A stretch of 64,000 nucleotides of DNA, taken from positions 327,222 through 391,221 of the forward strand of contig NZ_VHQG01000005.1 of assembly GCF_006517435.1 (NCBI RefSeq). Reading direction: 5' to 3'. Made by a program: the position numbers and the translations under genes. Each line of letters begins with the position of its first letter. Position 1 is the first letter of the stretch. The notes beneath the pieces were generated by a model, which saw nothing but the letters and a program-made list of their open reading frames with translations, did no database searches and was not told the DNA's origin. The DNA is from Schumannella soli. Lineage in GTDB: Bacteria > Actinomycetota > Actinomycetes > Actinomycetales > Microbacteriaceae. Below are positions 1 to 9,260 of the stretch, piece after piece.

Positions 1-57
1 GGATACTGCACGGGGCGGATGGGCGGATGCGGTCGCCGCCCGCGAGCCCCGCCCCGC

Positions 58-1860
58 CTACGGCAGGTAGTACGTCGGGTTCGGCAGCTTCACCGCGCTG
101 AGCGACGATCCGCCGAGCAGGTCGCTGAACTGATCGCCGAAGTTCGCGACGATCGTGTACTTGCCGCCGTCACGCGACTGCACGTGCGCGCGCGTCTGCG
201 ACTTGTACTCGACGGTCGTGCACTTCGCGGCGGCGCAGCGGATATACGACGGCTGCTGCGAGGCTCCGACGCCCGTCCACTTCGTGTAGTAGTTAGCGGC
301 CGTGAATCCGGAGTAGCCGACCTTCGCCAGGTTGGCGATCGTCGCATCCTTCTGGTCGTCGTTGCGGCCCGTCAGCCCGACGATCGTGCAGCCGGCTTTC
401 TTCGCGATCGAGACGAGCGACTGCATGCTCGGCGTGGCCGGGAAGCGCTGCTCCTGCACCCAGACGTCCTGCTTCGCGGGGTCGAAGACGAACTTCATGT
501 CGGCGACCTCCATGTCGTAGGTCCACAGGGTGGTGTCGTCGGCATCCAGCACGATCGCCGGGTTCTTGTGCAGCTTCGACCCGAGGTAGCAGGCAGCCGC
601 GACGCGGGGGATCTGCTTCGACACGATGGAGCGCATCTCGCGGATGTAGGGCGAGTCGGCCTTGTTCGCGATGCCCGTGCCGGGGTCGCCGTAGTAGGCG
701 TAGATCGTCGACTTGACGCTGTCGATGTTCGGGATGCCCTCGCCGCCCTGCGTCGCGCCGCTCGATCCGTCGGCCGCCATCGTGAAGGTCGAGCGCGGCG
801 CCAGGTTCGGCTCGCTCACGCCCGGGAGGTTCGCCGACGGCAGGTAGTAGGTCGGGTTCGGCAGCTTCAGCGTGCGCTCGGCGTAGCCGCCCTGCAGGTC
901 GCTGAACTGGTCGCCGATGTTGAGCGTGATCGTGTAGCCGAGGTCCTGCTCGATGTGCTTGCGGGTGCCGGCCTTGAACTCGACCGTCGTGCACTTCGCG
1001 ATGGCGCAGCTGATGTACGAGGGCTGCTGGGATGCGCCCACGCCGGTCCACTTGGTGAAGAAGTTCTCGGCGGTGAAGCCCTCGTAGCCGAGCTTGTCGA
1101 GGTTGCCGATCGTCGCGGACTTCTGGTCGTCGTTGCGGCCGGTCACGCCGAAGATCGTGAACCCGAGATCGTGGGCGGCGTTGACGTAGGCGAGCATGCC
1201 CGGGGTCGCGGGGAAGCGCTGCGCCTGCACCCAGACGTCCTGCTCGGCGGGGGTGAAGACGAACTTCATGTCGCCCACCTCCATGTCGTAGGTCATGAGG
1301 GTGGTGTCGTCGGAGTCGAACACGATCGCGGGCTTCTGGCCGGCGGCGATCGCGGCGTCGTAGGCGGGCTTCAGCTTCGCGGTCTCCGCGGCGGTGAGCG
1401 CATCCATCTCGCGGATGTAGGGGGAGTCGGTCTTGTTCGCGATGCCCGTGCCGGGGTCGCCGTAGTAGGTCGCGATCGTCTTCTTCACGACGTCGATGTT
1501 CGGGATGCCCTCGCCGCCCTGCGTCGTGCCGCTCGAGCCGTCGGGCTTCATCGTGAACCGGGTGCGCGGGGTGAGCGTGCGGTCGTCCACGCCCCAGCCG
1601 GCGCCGCCGGACCAGGGCCTGCTGCCGTTGCCCGAGCCGCCGCCCTGCCACCCGTACCCGCCCGAGCCGTACCCGCCGCCTCCGCTCCCGCCTCCCTGGT
1701 CGGCGCCGTGCGCCTGGGCGGCGGTCGCGCCGGTGAGCGCGGCGCCGAGGCCGAGCGCGACGGCCGCGGCGACGGCGATGCCGCGGCGGGCGCGGTTCGC
1801 GCCGCCCGTGCGGCTCGCGTGGGCTTCGGTGGCGGATGAGTGGGATCGGACGAACGTCAC
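58..1860 (-). CDS. Secreted tandem-domain HAD acid phosphatase (class B / subfamily IIIB type)
   Basis: A 600-residue exported protein. Residues 1-50 form a long Sec signal peptide (Arg-rich n-region, AVALGLGAALTG core, AQA cleavage site), followed by a Gly/Ser/Tyr-rich linker (53-90). Two very similar phosphatase domains follow, about 101-341 and 358-600, offset by 257 residues. Each carries the HAD nucleophile motif DxDxT (DSDDT at 182-186, DADDT at 439-443), the motif-II threonine in VTGRNDDQK or LTGRNDDQK, and the acidic motif GDQFSD. All catalytic positions look intact in both copies, so both may be active on extracellular phosphomonoesters; the true substrate is unknown. The start is GTG with a good GGGAG box upstream. 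The second domain has lost part of the cap-side helix sequence seen in the first. Family assignment is firm; function beyond phosphohydrolase is inference. Confidence 0.85.
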   Translation of the reverse strand: MTFVRSHSSATEAHASRTGGANRARRGIAVAAAVALGLGAALTGATAAQAHGADQGGGSGGGGYGSGGYGWQGGGSGNGSRPWSGGAGWGVDDRTLTPRTRFTMKPDGSSGTTQGGEGIPNIDVVKKTIATYYGDPGTGIANKTDSPYIREMDALTAAETAKLKPAYDAAIAAGQKPAIVFDSDDTTLMTYDMEVGDMKFVFTPAEQDVWVQAQRFPATPGMLAYVNAAHDLGFTIFGVTGRNDDQKSATIGNLDKLGYEGFTAENFFTKWTGVGASQQPSYISCAIAKCTTVEFKAGTRKHIEQDLGYTITLNIGDQFSDLQGGYAERTLKLPNPTYYLPSANLPGVSEPNLAPRSTFTMAADGSSGATQGGEGIPNIDSVKSTIYAYYGDPGTGIANKADSPYIREMRSIVSKQIPRVAAACYLGSKLHKNPAIVLDADDTTLWTYDMEVADMKFVFDPAKQDVWVQEQRFPATPSMQSLVSIAKKAGCTIVGLTGRNDDQKDATIANLAKVGYSGFTAANYYTKWTGVGASQQPSYIRCAAAKCTTVEYKSQTRAHVQSRDGGKYTIVANFGDQFSDLLGGSSLSAVKLPNPTYYLP

Positions 1861-2080
1861 GGAGCTCTCCCTGAGTCGGCCCCGCGTGCGCGCGGGACTC
1901 TGCCGGTGATGTGGTGGGTGTGGCCGGCGTTCGACGGGCGCGCGCCGAGCGGGAGGTCGGGGCCGTGCAGTGGCGGCGGCATCGCTCGGGTGGCCCCCCG
2001 AACGGGGGACGGATCGAACTTAGACCCGCGGACGCATCCGCGTCGAGGGGTGGATGCGCGCCGTGCGCATCGAGGGCGGC

Positions 2081-2086
2081 TAGGTT
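2081..2086 (+). promoter_or_regulatory. -10 box TAGGTT, leaderless geometry
   Basis: TAGGTT ends exactly six bases before the GTG at 2093, where transcription would be expected to start on the start codon itself. No Shine-Dalgarno sequence precedes that GTG, which fits a leaderless mRNA. Confidence 0.5.
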
Positions 2087-2092
2087 CGGGAT

Positions 2093-2662
2093 GTGGAGCA
2101 GAACTCGGCATTCGGTGCAGCGCGGCCGCGAGCGGATCGGGTGCGCCGCGATCGCATCGCGCTGATCTCGGTGCTCGCCGCTCTGCTGCTGGTCGTGCTG
2201 GTGCTGGCGGCGTTCTTCGCCGACGCCGCGCGCAAGAACCAGCTCGAGCACGGCTCCGGCGGGGCGGACGGGTCCGCCGTCCGTGTCAGCGTCTGGCGTG
2301 CGGTGACCGGGTACACGGACCCGATCCACGCCTACCTGCGGCAGTCGCGCGGCTTCCCGATCGACGCCGCGACCGACGGCCTCGTGGGCGGCACCGTCTC
2401 GCTCGCCGAGCTGCGCCGTGCCGGTGCCGGCATCTCCTACGGCGAGGCGGATGCCGCCGATGACGCGACCCGCATCCCCGCCCTCATCGCCGTCGGCGGC
2501 GAGACCCCGACGCACACCTGCTTCACCGTGATGCTCGAGCGCGAGCCGGTGACGCACGCGCTCACCGACTGGTCGTTCGACGAGCGCCCCTGCAGCGCGC
2601 CGGAGGCGAAGGCCGCCGGCGCGGGATCGCGGGAGGTCGGCATCCGCGCCTTCGACGGCTGA
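2093..2662 (+). CDS. Hypothetical single-pass membrane protein
   Basis: A 189-residue protein of unknown function. A positively charged N-terminus (RADRVRRDR) precedes one transmembrane helix at about residues 22-42 (Ala/Leu/Val-rich), and the remaining 145 residues are predicted to lie outside the cytoplasm. Two cysteines in this domain, in THTCFTV and ERPCSAP, could form a disulfide. No domain is recognised. The GTG start is preferred because a TAGGTT box lies six bases upstream; no RBS is seen. It is divergent from the secreted phosphatase, with 232 bases between them. Confidence 0.65.
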   Translation: MEQNSAFGAARPRADRVRRDRIALISVLAALLLVVLVLAAFFADAARKNQLEHGSGGADGSAVRVSVWRAVTGYTDPIHAYLRQSRGFPIDAATDGLVGGTVSLAELRRAGAGISYGEADAADDATRIPALIAVGGETPTHTCFTVMLEREPVTHALTDWSFDERPCSAPEAKAAGAGSREVGIRAFDG

Positions 2663-2730
2663 GGCGTCGCCTCGAGCGGTGCAGCGACCGTGGTCACGAC
2701 CACCCTCCGGTCTGGGCTAGACTCGTCGGC

Positions 2731-2820
2731 GGTACCGTGTCCGAGCGGCCGAAGGAGCATGTCTCGAAAACATGTGATGGTGCAAGCCATCCGTGGGTTC
2801 AAATCCCACCGGTACCGCCA
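2731..2820 (+). tRNA. tRNA-Ser(CGA)
   Basis: A complete class II tRNA of 90 nt with encoded CCA. The acceptor stem is GGTACCG/CGGTACC with discriminator G. The anticodon stem CATGT/ACATG encloses the loop CTCGAAA, giving anticodon CGA (2765-2767), which reads the serine codon UCG. A long variable arm (GATGG...CCATC) typical of tRNA-Ser and a T-arm GTGGG-TTCAAAT-CCCAC are visible. Confidence 0.96.
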
Positions 2821-2822
2821 GC

Positions 2823-2860
2823 CGAAAGGCCCCGATCCTCACGAGGTTCGGGGCCTTTCG
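2823..2860. terminator. Intrinsic terminator after tRNA-Ser, probably bidirectional
   Basis: A perfect 13-bp stem (2823-2835 with 2848-2860) around a 12-nt loop begins two bases after the tRNA CCA. The arms start and end in CGAAA/TTTCG, giving a short T-run on both strands. It can therefore also end the converging LysR gene. Confidence 0.85.
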
Positions 2861-2880
2861 CATGTCCGCAGCGGGTGCCG

Positions 2881-3822
2881 CTATGCCGCGCCGCCCGTCG
2901 TGGCGCCCGTGGTCGTGGCGATGCGCTGCAGCACCCGGTGGGCGAGCCGCACGAACTGCGCGGTCGCCGGCGACATCGTGCCGTCGCGTCGGGTGATGAA
3001 GGCGTAGTGCTCGGTGATGGGCGGGTCGAGGGGCGCCCAGCTCAGTCCGCGCGACTCGATGATCGAGCGGCCGACGTGGTACGAGACGAGAGAGTCGCCG
3101 ACGCCCTGGGCGGCGAGCTCGAGCGCGTGGGTCTGGAACTCGACCTCGATCAGGGGCACCAGCTCGAGCCCGGCCTGCTGCGCGCGCGTCGTCAGGAGGA
3201 CGCGCAGCGGGTCGTCGTTCGACCAGCGCGCCTCGGAGAGGATGAGCGGTCGGGTCGCGAGCGTCGAGATGTCGACCGGCGCCGCGGCGCGCTCCGGGTC
3301 GGTCGTGACGTAGACGACCTGATCGGCGAACACCGACGGGGTCAGCAGCAGCTCGCGGTCGTCGATCGGCAGCTGCACGATCCCGGCCTCGAGGCGGCCG
3401 TCGCGCACGGCGTCGGCGACCTCGGCCGAGTTCAGTCCGGTCACCTGGATGCGCACCGACGGGTGCAGGGCATGGAACTCGCGGATGAGATCGGTGAGCA
3501 GGTAGAGGTGCGCGCTGTTGAAGGTGCCGAACGAGACGGTGCCCTCCTCGAGGGTCTGCACGCGGCGGCTCATCTCGGTGAAGGACCGCATCTCGGCGAG
3601 TGCCCGCTCGGCGATCGGCAGCAGCTGCTTGCCGGTGTCGGTGAGCAGGAGGCGCCTAGAGGTGCGTGTGAAAAGCGCTGATCCGAGCGACTTCTCGAGC
3701 ACGGCGATCTGCTCCGAGAGGCTCGGCTGAGCGATGTGCTGCTCGGCGGCGGCCCCCGCGAAGGTGCCGATGCGCGCGGCGGCGACGAAGTACTGGAGCT
3801 GGCGGACGGTCGGCAGCGGCAT
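2881..3822 (-). CDS. LysR-family transcriptional regulator
   Basis: A 313-residue LysR regulator. The N-terminal winged helix-turn-helix (about residues 4-63) includes the typical RQLQYFVAAA, AEQHIAQPSLSEQI and LFTRTSRR-type segments. The rest is the LysR-type periplasmic-binding-like inducer domain. The ATG has a strong GAGGAG box. It is transcribed divergently from the SDR/ABC/monooxygenase operon beginning at 3930, with 107 bases between them, so it is the likely regulator of that operon; its inducer is unknown. Confidence 0.9.
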   Translation of the reverse strand: MPLPTVRQLQYFVAAARIGTFAGAAAEQHIAQPSLSEQIAVLEKSLGSALFTRTSRRLLLTDTGKQLLPIAERALAEMRSFTEMSRRVQTLEEGTVSFGTFNSAHLYLLTDLIREFHALHPSVRIQVTGLNSAEVADAVRDGRLEAGIVQLPIDDRELLLTPSVFADQVVYVTTDPERAAAPVDISTLATRPLILSEARWSNDDPLRVLLTTRAQQAGLELVPLIEVEFQTHALELAAQGVGDSLVSYHVGRSIIESRGLSWAPLDPPITEHYAFITRRDGTMSPATAQFVRLAHRVLQRIATTTGATTGGAA

Positions 3823-3872
3823 GACGCTCTCCTCAAGGCTGAGCCTGTGGCTGACCTCGACATTAGAGCGTT

Positions 3873-3890
3873 GTTCCTTGATTCCGGAAC
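3873..3890. promoter_or_regulatory. Candidate LysR-binding site in the divergent promoter region
   Basis: The inverted repeat GTTCC-N8-GGAAC, containing the smaller palindrome TTCCGGAA, lies between the LysR gene and the operon starting at 3930. The position and dyad symmetry fit a LysR recognition site, but the assignment is inference. Confidence 0.4.
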
Positions 3891-3929
3891 TGCTGAAGTG
3901 AGGTCACTCCAGCACGAAGGGCCTCGCAC

Positions 3930-4643
3930 ATGCAGCACAAGGGAACCGCGATCGTCACCGGCGCCGCGTCGGGAATGGGTCTCTCCACCGTCGCCGCCTA
4001 CCTCCAGCGCGGCTGGACGGTCGTCGGCATCGACATCGCCTTCCCGAACGAGATCGATCCGCTCGAGGGAGAGTTCGTGCCCGTCGTCGCCGATGTGCGC
4101 GACCGCGCCGCCCTCGAGGCCGCGATCGACGGGGCGCTCGCCCCGGGCCAGCGCATCGACGCCGTCGCGAACATCGCCGGCGTCTACCCGCCCACGACCC
4201 TCGCCAGCTACGACGAAGCGCTCTACCGTCGCATCTTCGACATCAACGTGCTCGGAGTCGTCAACGTGATCGCCGCCGCGCGGCCGCGTCTCGGCGACGG
4301 GTCGGCGGTCGTCAACTTCGCCTCCGTCGACGCTTTCACGGTCTCTCCGGGGCAGCTGCTCTACGGCGCCTCCAAGGCCGCGGTCGTCATGCTCACCAAG
4401 ACGATCGCGCTCGAGCTCGCTCCCGCCGGCATCCGCGTCAACGGCATCGCGCCGGGCTGGGTCGCGACGCCCGGCAACGCCGCGACGGGGCGGATGGATG
4501 CGGCGGCCGCCTCGATCCCGCTCGGTCGCGTGGCGCAGCCCGAGGAGATCGCCGATTGGGTGTGGCAGCTGACCGATCCCGAGCGCGTCGCGTTCATGAC
4601 GGGCGAGACGATCGTGCTCTCCGGCGGGGATGTCATGCGATGA
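3930..4643 (+). CDS. Short-chain dehydrogenase/reductase (SDR), first gene of operon
   Basis: A 237-residue classical SDR expected to be an NAD(P)-dependent alcohol/ketone oxidoreductase. Visible motifs are the nucleotide-binding TGAASGMG (10-17), NIAG (81-84) in place of the usual NNAG, the active-site Ser132, and YGASK giving Tyr145 and Lys149. The closest general type is the coniferyl-alcohol/3-alpha-hydroxysteroid dehydrogenase group, but the substrate cannot be read from sequence. GAAGGG lies upstream of the ATG. Its stop overlaps the start of the second SDR (ATGA), so the two are translationally coupled. Confidence 0.88.
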   Translation: MQHKGTAIVTGAASGMGLSTVAAYLQRGWTVVGIDIAFPNEIDPLEGEFVPVVADVRDRAALEAAIDGALAPGQRIDAVANIAGVYPPTTLASYDEALYRRIFDINVLGVVNVIAAARPRLGDGSAVVNFASVDAFTVSPGQLLYGASKAAVVMLTKTIALELAPAGIRVNGIAPGWVATPGNAATGRMDAAAASIPLGRVAQPEEIADWVWQLTDPERVAFMTGETIVLSGGDVMR

Positions 4644-5365
4644 GCGGCCCCGTGGTCATCATCGTCACCGGCGCCGCGCGCGGCCAGGGCGCCGCGCACG
4701 CGGCGCAGGTCGGCCGCCCGGGCGTGCGCGTCATCCTCACCGACGTGCTCGATGACGACGGCGAGCGCACCGCGGCCGTGCTCCGGGCCTCCGGCGTGGA
4801 TGCGGTCTACCGCCACCTCGACGTCGGCTCGGAGGAGGACTGGGCGGCGCTCGCCGCCGACCTCGCCGCCGAGAAGGCGGTCGTGCGCGGGCTCGTCAAC
4901 AACGCCGGCATCCTGCGTCACGCGACCATCGCCGACACCACGCTCGACGCCTGGCAGCTGCAGGAGCGCGTCAACCTGCACGGCACCTTCCTCGGCATCC
5001 GCGCCATCGCGCCGCTGCTCGTCGTGAGCGGGGGCGCGATCGTGAACGTCGCCTCGACCGCCGCCATGTCGGGCGCGTCGGGGTACGCCGCCTACTCGGC
5101 GACGAAGGCCGCCGTGATCGCGCTGACCCGCGTCGCCGCGGTCGAGTACGCGCCGCGCGTGCGCGTCAACGTCATCTGCCCCGGTGGCGTCTCGACCTCG
5201 ATGAACGACGACGAGCCCGCCGGCGGAACCAGCAGCGCCGCTCCGCTCGGCCGCCGCGCGAGCGTCGAGGAGATCTCCCCGCTCGTCGACTACCTGCTCT
5301 CGCCGGGGGCCTCGTTCGTCACCGGCTCCGTCTTCACCATCGACGGCGGTCTCACGGCCGCCTGA
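4640..5365 (+). CDS. Short-chain dehydrogenase/reductase (SDR), second of pair
   Basis: A 241-residue classical SDR with TGAARGQG (10-17), NNAG (87-90), catalytic Ser139/Thr140, Tyr152 and Lys156 (YSATK). The frame is open further upstream, but the ATG overlapping the previous stop (ATGA at 4640) gives the correct SDR N-terminus. Paired with the SDR just before it, it may catalyse a successive or reverse oxidation of the same substrate. It is followed after 63 bases by the ABC binding protein. Confidence 0.88.
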   Translation: MSGPVVIIVTGAARGQGAAHAAQVGRPGVRVILTDVLDDDGERTAAVLRASGVDAVYRHLDVGSEEDWAALAADLAAEKAVVRGLVNNAGILRHATIADTTLDAWQLQERVNLHGTFLGIRAIAPLLVVSGGAIVNVASTAAMSGASGYAAYSATKAAVIALTRVAAVEYAPRVRVNVICPGGVSTSMNDDEPAGGTSSAAPLGRRASVEEISPLVDYLLSPGASFVTGSVFTIDGGLTAA

Positions 5366-5428
5366 GTCCCGCACCACAGCTCCGCTGCACCACACCACAA
5401 CCCGACCCTCACGGAAACGAGAAGATCC

Positions 5429-6289
5429 ATGAACACAGCTCTCCGCCCGCTGGCCGCGCTGGTCGCGGTCGGGATCGTCGCCGCGGCGCTCGCCGGATGC
5501 TCGAGCTCGCCCGCCTCCACCGTCGCCTCCGACTGCAAGCCGGCCGACGCCGGACTCACCACCTTCACGAAGGGGACGCTGACCGTCGGCGTGCCCGAGA
5601 ACATGCCCTACACGAAGAACGAGGGCAGCGATGCGAGCGGCATCGAGATCGACCTGCTCAAGAAGATGGCGAAGGCCGAGTGCCTCGACATCGCCTTCGT
5701 TCCGATCACCTACGCCAACGGCATCCCGATGATCACCGAGCAGAAGAAGACCGACGTCATCTCGGGCGGCTGGTACGTGACCGCCGATCGCGCCAAGCAG
5801 GTTGGTTTCACCTCGCCCACCATGTACGACACGATGGGCATCGTCTCGGCCTCGGGCGCCAGCACGGTCAAGGAGCTGGAGAGCATCGGCCAGGTCGGCA
5901 GCGGCGCCGGCTTCTCGTGGGAGAAGGACATGTCGGCGATCCTCGGCTCGAAGTTCACCAACTACCCGGGCACCATCGAGATGAAGCAGGACATGCAGAG
6001 CGGCCGCATCAAGGCCGCGCTCGACGGCTACGCCGTGGCGGTCGCCGCCTACGCCGACACCGACTTCAAGGTCGAGCCCGTGAAGTCCGACCCGCGCGTC
6101 GCCATCACGACCGAGAAGCCGCAGATCGCGTTCCCGGTCGACCCCGACAACACGAAGCTCTCCGACGCCCTCAGCAAGCTCATCGACGGCTACCGCGAAG
6201 ACGGCACGCTGACGAAGCTCCTCGCCGACTACGACCTGCCGGCCGAGCTGCTCGTGCCGGCCGACGTCGCCGCGAAGTCCATCCGCTGA
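5429..6289 (+). CDS. ABC transporter substrate-binding lipoprotein, polar amino acid type
   Basis: A 286-residue lipoprotein with signal peptide and lipobox LAGC (lipidated Cys24), then a family-3 solute-binding domain with the usual '[11 protein letters not shown]' opening and an '[13 protein letters not shown]' segment. It would capture an amino-acid-like or small polar, probably charged, solute for the permeases at 7157 and 7798. The hairpin right after its stop (6296-6335) probably keeps this gene more strongly expressed than the downstream transporter genes. Confidence 0.9.
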   Translation: MNTALRPLAALVAVGIVAAALAGCSSSPASTVASDCKPADAGLTTFTKGTLTVGVPENMPYTKNEGSDASGIEIDLLKKMAKAECLDIAFVPITYANGIPMITEQKKTDVISGGWYVTADRAKQVGFTSPTMYDTMGIVSASGASTVKELESIGQVGSGAGFSWEKDMSAILGSKFTNYPGTIEMKQDMQSGRIKAALDGYAVAVAAYADTDFKVEPVKSDPRVAITTEKPQIAFPVDPDNTKLSDALSKLIDGYREDGTLTKLLADYDLPAELLVPADVAAKSIR

Positions 6290-6295
6290 ACGACC

Positions 6296-6335
6296 GGGGT
6301 GCCGGCCGCCGCCGTGCGGCGCCGGCCGGCACCCC
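6296..6335 (+). terminator. Intercistronic hairpin after the binding-protein gene
   Basis: A perfect 13-bp inverted repeat (6296-6308 with 6323-6335) whose loop itself can fold (GCCGC/GCGGC). It lies seven bases after the stop of the substrate-binding protein and 34 bases before the ATPase start. No T-run follows, so partial termination or mRNA 3'-end stabilisation is more likely than full termination. Confidence 0.6.
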
Positions 6336-6369
6336 GCCTGCATCGCCCTCCACCGCGTCAGGAGAACCC

Positions 6370-7155
6370 ATGAACGCCCCACTGATCACCTCGTCGCTCG
6401 AGCTCGCCACCGCCGGGGTCGAGATCTCGCACCTGTCGAAGAGCTTCGGCTCGCACCTCGTGCTCGACGACATCTCGATGAGCGTCGAACCCGGCAGCGT
6501 GACCGCGCTCATCGGCCCCTCCGGCTCGGGCAAGAGCACTCTGCTGCGCTGCGTCAATCTGCTCGAGACGCCGGATGCCGGCACCGTCACGGTCGGCTCG
6601 CAGACCATCACGGCGGGCCAGCCGGTCAAGGATCGCGACCTGCTCGCGCTGCGCCGGCAGGTCGGCATGGTGTTCCAGTCGTTCAACCTCTTCCCCCACT
6701 TCAGCGTGCTGCGCAACGTCGCGTTCCCGCAGGAGCGGGTGCTCGGCCGCAGCCGCGAGGAAGCCGAGGCGCGGGCGCTGACGCTGCTCGAGCGCGTCGG
6801 GCTCAAGGAGAAGGCGCACCAGCATCCGGCCCGCTGCTCCGGCGGCCAGCAGCAGCGCATCGCGATCGCGCGGGCGCTCGCTCTGGAGCCGAGCGCCATG
6901 CTCTTCGACGAGCCGACCAGCGCACTCGACCCGGAGGTCGGCGTCGAGGTGCTCGCGGTCATGCGCGAGCTGGCCAGCGCGGGCATGACGATGATCGTGG
7001 TCACCCACGAGATGCAGTTCGCGCGCGAGGTCGGCGACCACCTCGTCGTCATGGCGGACGGGCGCATCATCGAGGAGGGCGTGCCGGCCGAGATCATGGC
7101 CGCGCCGAAGGAGGAGCGCACCCGCCGCTTCCTCAGCGCCGTACTGGAGCGCTGA
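6370..7155 (+). CDS. ABC transporter ATP-binding protein, polar amino acid type
   Basis: A 261-residue cytoplasmic ATPase. Walker A is GPSGSGKST (49-57), the Q-loop Gln is at 103, the signature is CSGGQQQR (156-163, Cys replacing the usual Leu), Walker B is AMLFDEP (176-182), and the switch histidine sits in VVTHEM. The length and the [11 protein letters not shown] segment match the GlnQ/HisP family. The ATG at 6370 follows AGGAG. The first permease begins at 7157, two bases after the stop. Confidence 0.93.
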   Translation: MNAPLITSSLELATAGVEISHLSKSFGSHLVLDDISMSVEPGSVTALIGPSGSGKSTLLRCVNLLETPDAGTVTVGSQTITAGQPVKDRDLLALRRQVGMVFQSFNLFPHFSVLRNVAFPQERVLGRSREEAEARALTLLERVGLKEKAHQHPARCSGGQQQRIAIARALALEPSAMLFDEPTSALDPEVGVEVLAVMRELASAGMTMIVVTHEMQFAREVGDHLVVMADGRIIEEGVPAEIMAAPKEERTRRFLSAVLER

Positions 7156-7156
7156 C

Positions 7157-7798
7157 ATGGGTGACGCTCTCGTCGCGATCCTGCTCGGTCTGCCGATGAC
7201 GCTGCTCGTCACCGCGGCCTCGTTCGCGATCGGCCTGGTCGGCGGCGTGCCGCTGCTGCTGGGGCTGCGCTCGCGCATCCGTTTCGTGCGTCTCGCGGTG
7301 CGCCTCGTGATCGACCTGATCCGCGGAGTGCCGCCGATCGTCTGGCTCTTCCTGCTCTACTTCGGCATCGCGATCGGCAGCTTCCGCTTCAACTCGCTCG
7401 TGGCGGCGATCGTCGGGCTCGGGGTCATCTCGAGCGCCTACCTCGCCGAGATCTACCGCGGCGGATTCGCGACGCTGCCGCGCGGCCAGTTCGAGGCGGC
7501 GCAGGCCCTCGGCCTCGGGCGCGCCACGACCCTCGGTCGCGTGCTCGCCCCGCAGGCGCTGCGCACCGCGCTGCCGTCGATGGCGACGTTCCTGCTGTCG
7601 CTGCTCAAGGACTCCTCGATCGCGTCGACGATCGGCGTGACCGAGATGGTGACCGCCGCGACCGTCTTCGCCCGGCAGAACACCGCGACGGCCGGGATCG
7701 TGCCGTTCTTCCTCGCGGCGGCCGTCTACTTCGCCCTGAGCATCCCCGTCGCCGTGTTCGCGCGCCGGCTCGACACCCGACTGCGGAAGGCGCTCTGA
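7157..7798 (+). CDS. Amino-acid ABC transporter permease, subunit 1
   Basis: A 213-residue inner-membrane permease of the His/Glu/Gln family (HEQR type), with about five transmembrane helices. The cytoplasmic EAA loop reads PRGQFEAAQALGLGRATT followed by PQALRTALP. The start lies two bases after the ATPase stop and its TGA overlaps the next permease start (ATG at 7798), so the subunits should be made in equal amounts. Confidence 0.9.
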   Translation: MGDALVAILLGLPMTLLVTAASFAIGLVGGVPLLLGLRSRIRFVRLAVRLVIDLIRGVPPIVWLFLLYFGIAIGSFRFNSLVAAIVGLGVISSAYLAEIYRGGFATLPRGQFEAAQALGLGRATTLGRVLAPQALRTALPSMATFLLSLLKDSSIASTIGVTEMVTAATVFARQNTATAGIVPFFLAAAVYFALSIPVAVFARRLDTRLRKAL

Positions 7799-8442
7799 TG
7801 TCTCTCGTCGACTACCTGCCCCAGCTCGGCCGGGGCCTGCTGCTCAGCCTGCAGCTCACCGCGCTGTCGGTGCTGTTCGGCTACCTGATCGGACTCGTGC
7901 TCGCGCTCGGAGCCGCGTCGTCGAAGTGGTGGCTCAAGTGGCCCGCGATCGTCGTGGTCGAGATCGGCCGCGGCATCCCCGCCCTCGTCGTGCTGTACCT
8001 CATCTACTTCGGGCTGCCGTCGGTCGGCATCCTGTTCGAGAGCCTCGTCGCCGCCACGATCGGCCTCACCTTCACCGCGGCCGCGTACTCGTCGGAGATG
8101 ATCCGCGCCGGGCTGCAGTCGGTGCCGCGCGGGCAGTTCGAGGCCGCCGCGGCGCTCGGGCTCGCCCGACGATCCACCTTCCTGCGGGTCGTGCTGCCGC
8201 AAGGGCTCCGCTCGTCGATCCCGGCGCTCATGGGCCTCGCGATCATGTCGTTCCAGGCGACCTCGCTCGCCTACTCGATCTCGGTTCCCGAGCTGATGAG
8301 CCAGGCGTATCAGGTGGGCAACCTGACCTTCCAGTACCTCGGGGTCTACGCGATCACGGGTCTGATCTACGCCGCGATCGCGGTTCCGGCGACCTGGCTC
8401 TCGGTCTGGGTCGAGCATCGGCTCGCGCGGGGTGCCGCATGA
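7798..8442 (+). CDS. Amino-acid ABC transporter permease, subunit 2
   Basis: A 214-residue paralogue of the preceding permease, with about five transmembrane helices and the EAA loop PRGQFEAAAALGLARRST. It forms the heterodimeric channel with the 7157 product. It overlaps the racemase-family gene by four bases (ATGA at 8439). Confidence 0.9.
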   Translation: MSLVDYLPQLGRGLLLSLQLTALSVLFGYLIGLVLALGAASSKWWLKWPAIVVVEIGRGIPALVVLYLIYFGLPSVGILFESLVAATIGLTFTAAAYSSEMIRAGLQSVPRGQFEAAAALGLARRSTFLRVVLPQGLRSSIPALMGLAIMSFQATSLAYSISVPELMSQAYQVGNLTFQYLGVYAITGLIYAAIAVPATWLSVWVEHRLARGAA

Positions 8443-9260
8443 TCGCGGAACGCCCGCCGGTCATCACCTGGATCGAGGCGACGCCCGGCGACCCCGCACT
8501 CGCGGGCACCTGGACGATGCTGGCCGAGGAGGTGGAGAAGCTCGCCCGCGGGCGCGCGGTCACCCGGCTCCGTCACGTCGCGATCGGCGCCGGCGGCATC
8601 CGCACCGCGCCGAACCGCCTGATGAGCGACGCCGCCATCCTCGCCGCCGCTCTCGAGTCCGATGACGACTCCGACGCGATGGTGATCGGATGCTGGGGAG
8701 CGCCGACCGAGGTCGTGCGCGCCGCGGTCGCTTCGCCGCTGACCTCGCTGCCCGACGGCAGCGTGCGCGCCGTGGCCAGCCTCGCCCGCCGCGCCGTGCT
8801 CGTCACCGTCTCGCCGACCCTCGTCCCGCTCTTCGCCGACGACCTGCGCCGACTCGGAGCGAGCGGCTTCCTCGAGACGGCGCCGGTGCGCGCCTGCGAC
8901 CCCGAGTCGACGCCGGGCGACGTGCTCGAGGCGGTCACCGACCCCGAGGCGCTCATCGCCCGCTTCGACGCGGTCGCCCAGGGCGCCGTGCGCGACGGGG
9001 CGGATGCGATCGTCGTCGGCTGCGGCTACCTCGCCCCCATCTTCACCCGCCACGGCTACACCCACGTCGCCGGTCACCCCGATGTGCCGGTGCTCGACTG
9101 CAACCGGCTCGCCTTCGAGCACGCCCTGCTGCTGCTCGAGCTCGCGCGGGCCGGCATCGCCCCGACCCCGCGCGGCTACGTGCGACCCCGCGGCGACCGC
9201 GACGTCGCCCTGCGCGCCGCCGCCGCATCCCTCACCTCCGCTCGAAAGGACCACCCGTGA
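8439..9260 (+). CDS. Asp/Glu/hydantoin racemase-family protein
   Basis: A 273-residue protein with the paired cysteines of the Asp/Glu racemase superfamily: Cys85 in VIGCWGA and Cys195 in VVGCGYL. In this family the two cysteines act as acid and base in racemisation, or one acts as nucleophile in maleate isomerase and arylmalonate decarboxylase relatives. Racemisation of an amino acid, hydantoin or related acid is therefore plausible, but the true reaction is open. The frame extends upstream; the ATG at 8439 overlapping the permease stop fits the family N-terminus. It overlaps the monooxygenase gene by GTGA. Confidence 0.75.
   Translation: MIAERPPVITWIEATPGDPALAGTWTMLAEEVEKLARGRAVTRLRHVAIGAGGIRTAPNRLMSDAAILAAALESDDDSDAMVIGCWGAPTEVVRAAVASPLTSLPDGSVRAVASLARRAVLVTVSPTLVPLFADDLRRLGASGFLETAPVRACDPESTPGDVLEAVTDPEALIARFDAVAQGAVRDGADAIVVGCGYLAPIFTRHGYTHVAGHPDVPVLDCNRLAFEHALLLLELARAGIAPTPRGYVRPRGDRDVALRAAAASLTSARKDHP

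Noticed and set aside
2731..2820. tRNA-Ser as an integration (att) site
   Set aside because: There is no integrase gene and no downstream copy of the tRNA 3' end, and the flanks are ordinary genes.
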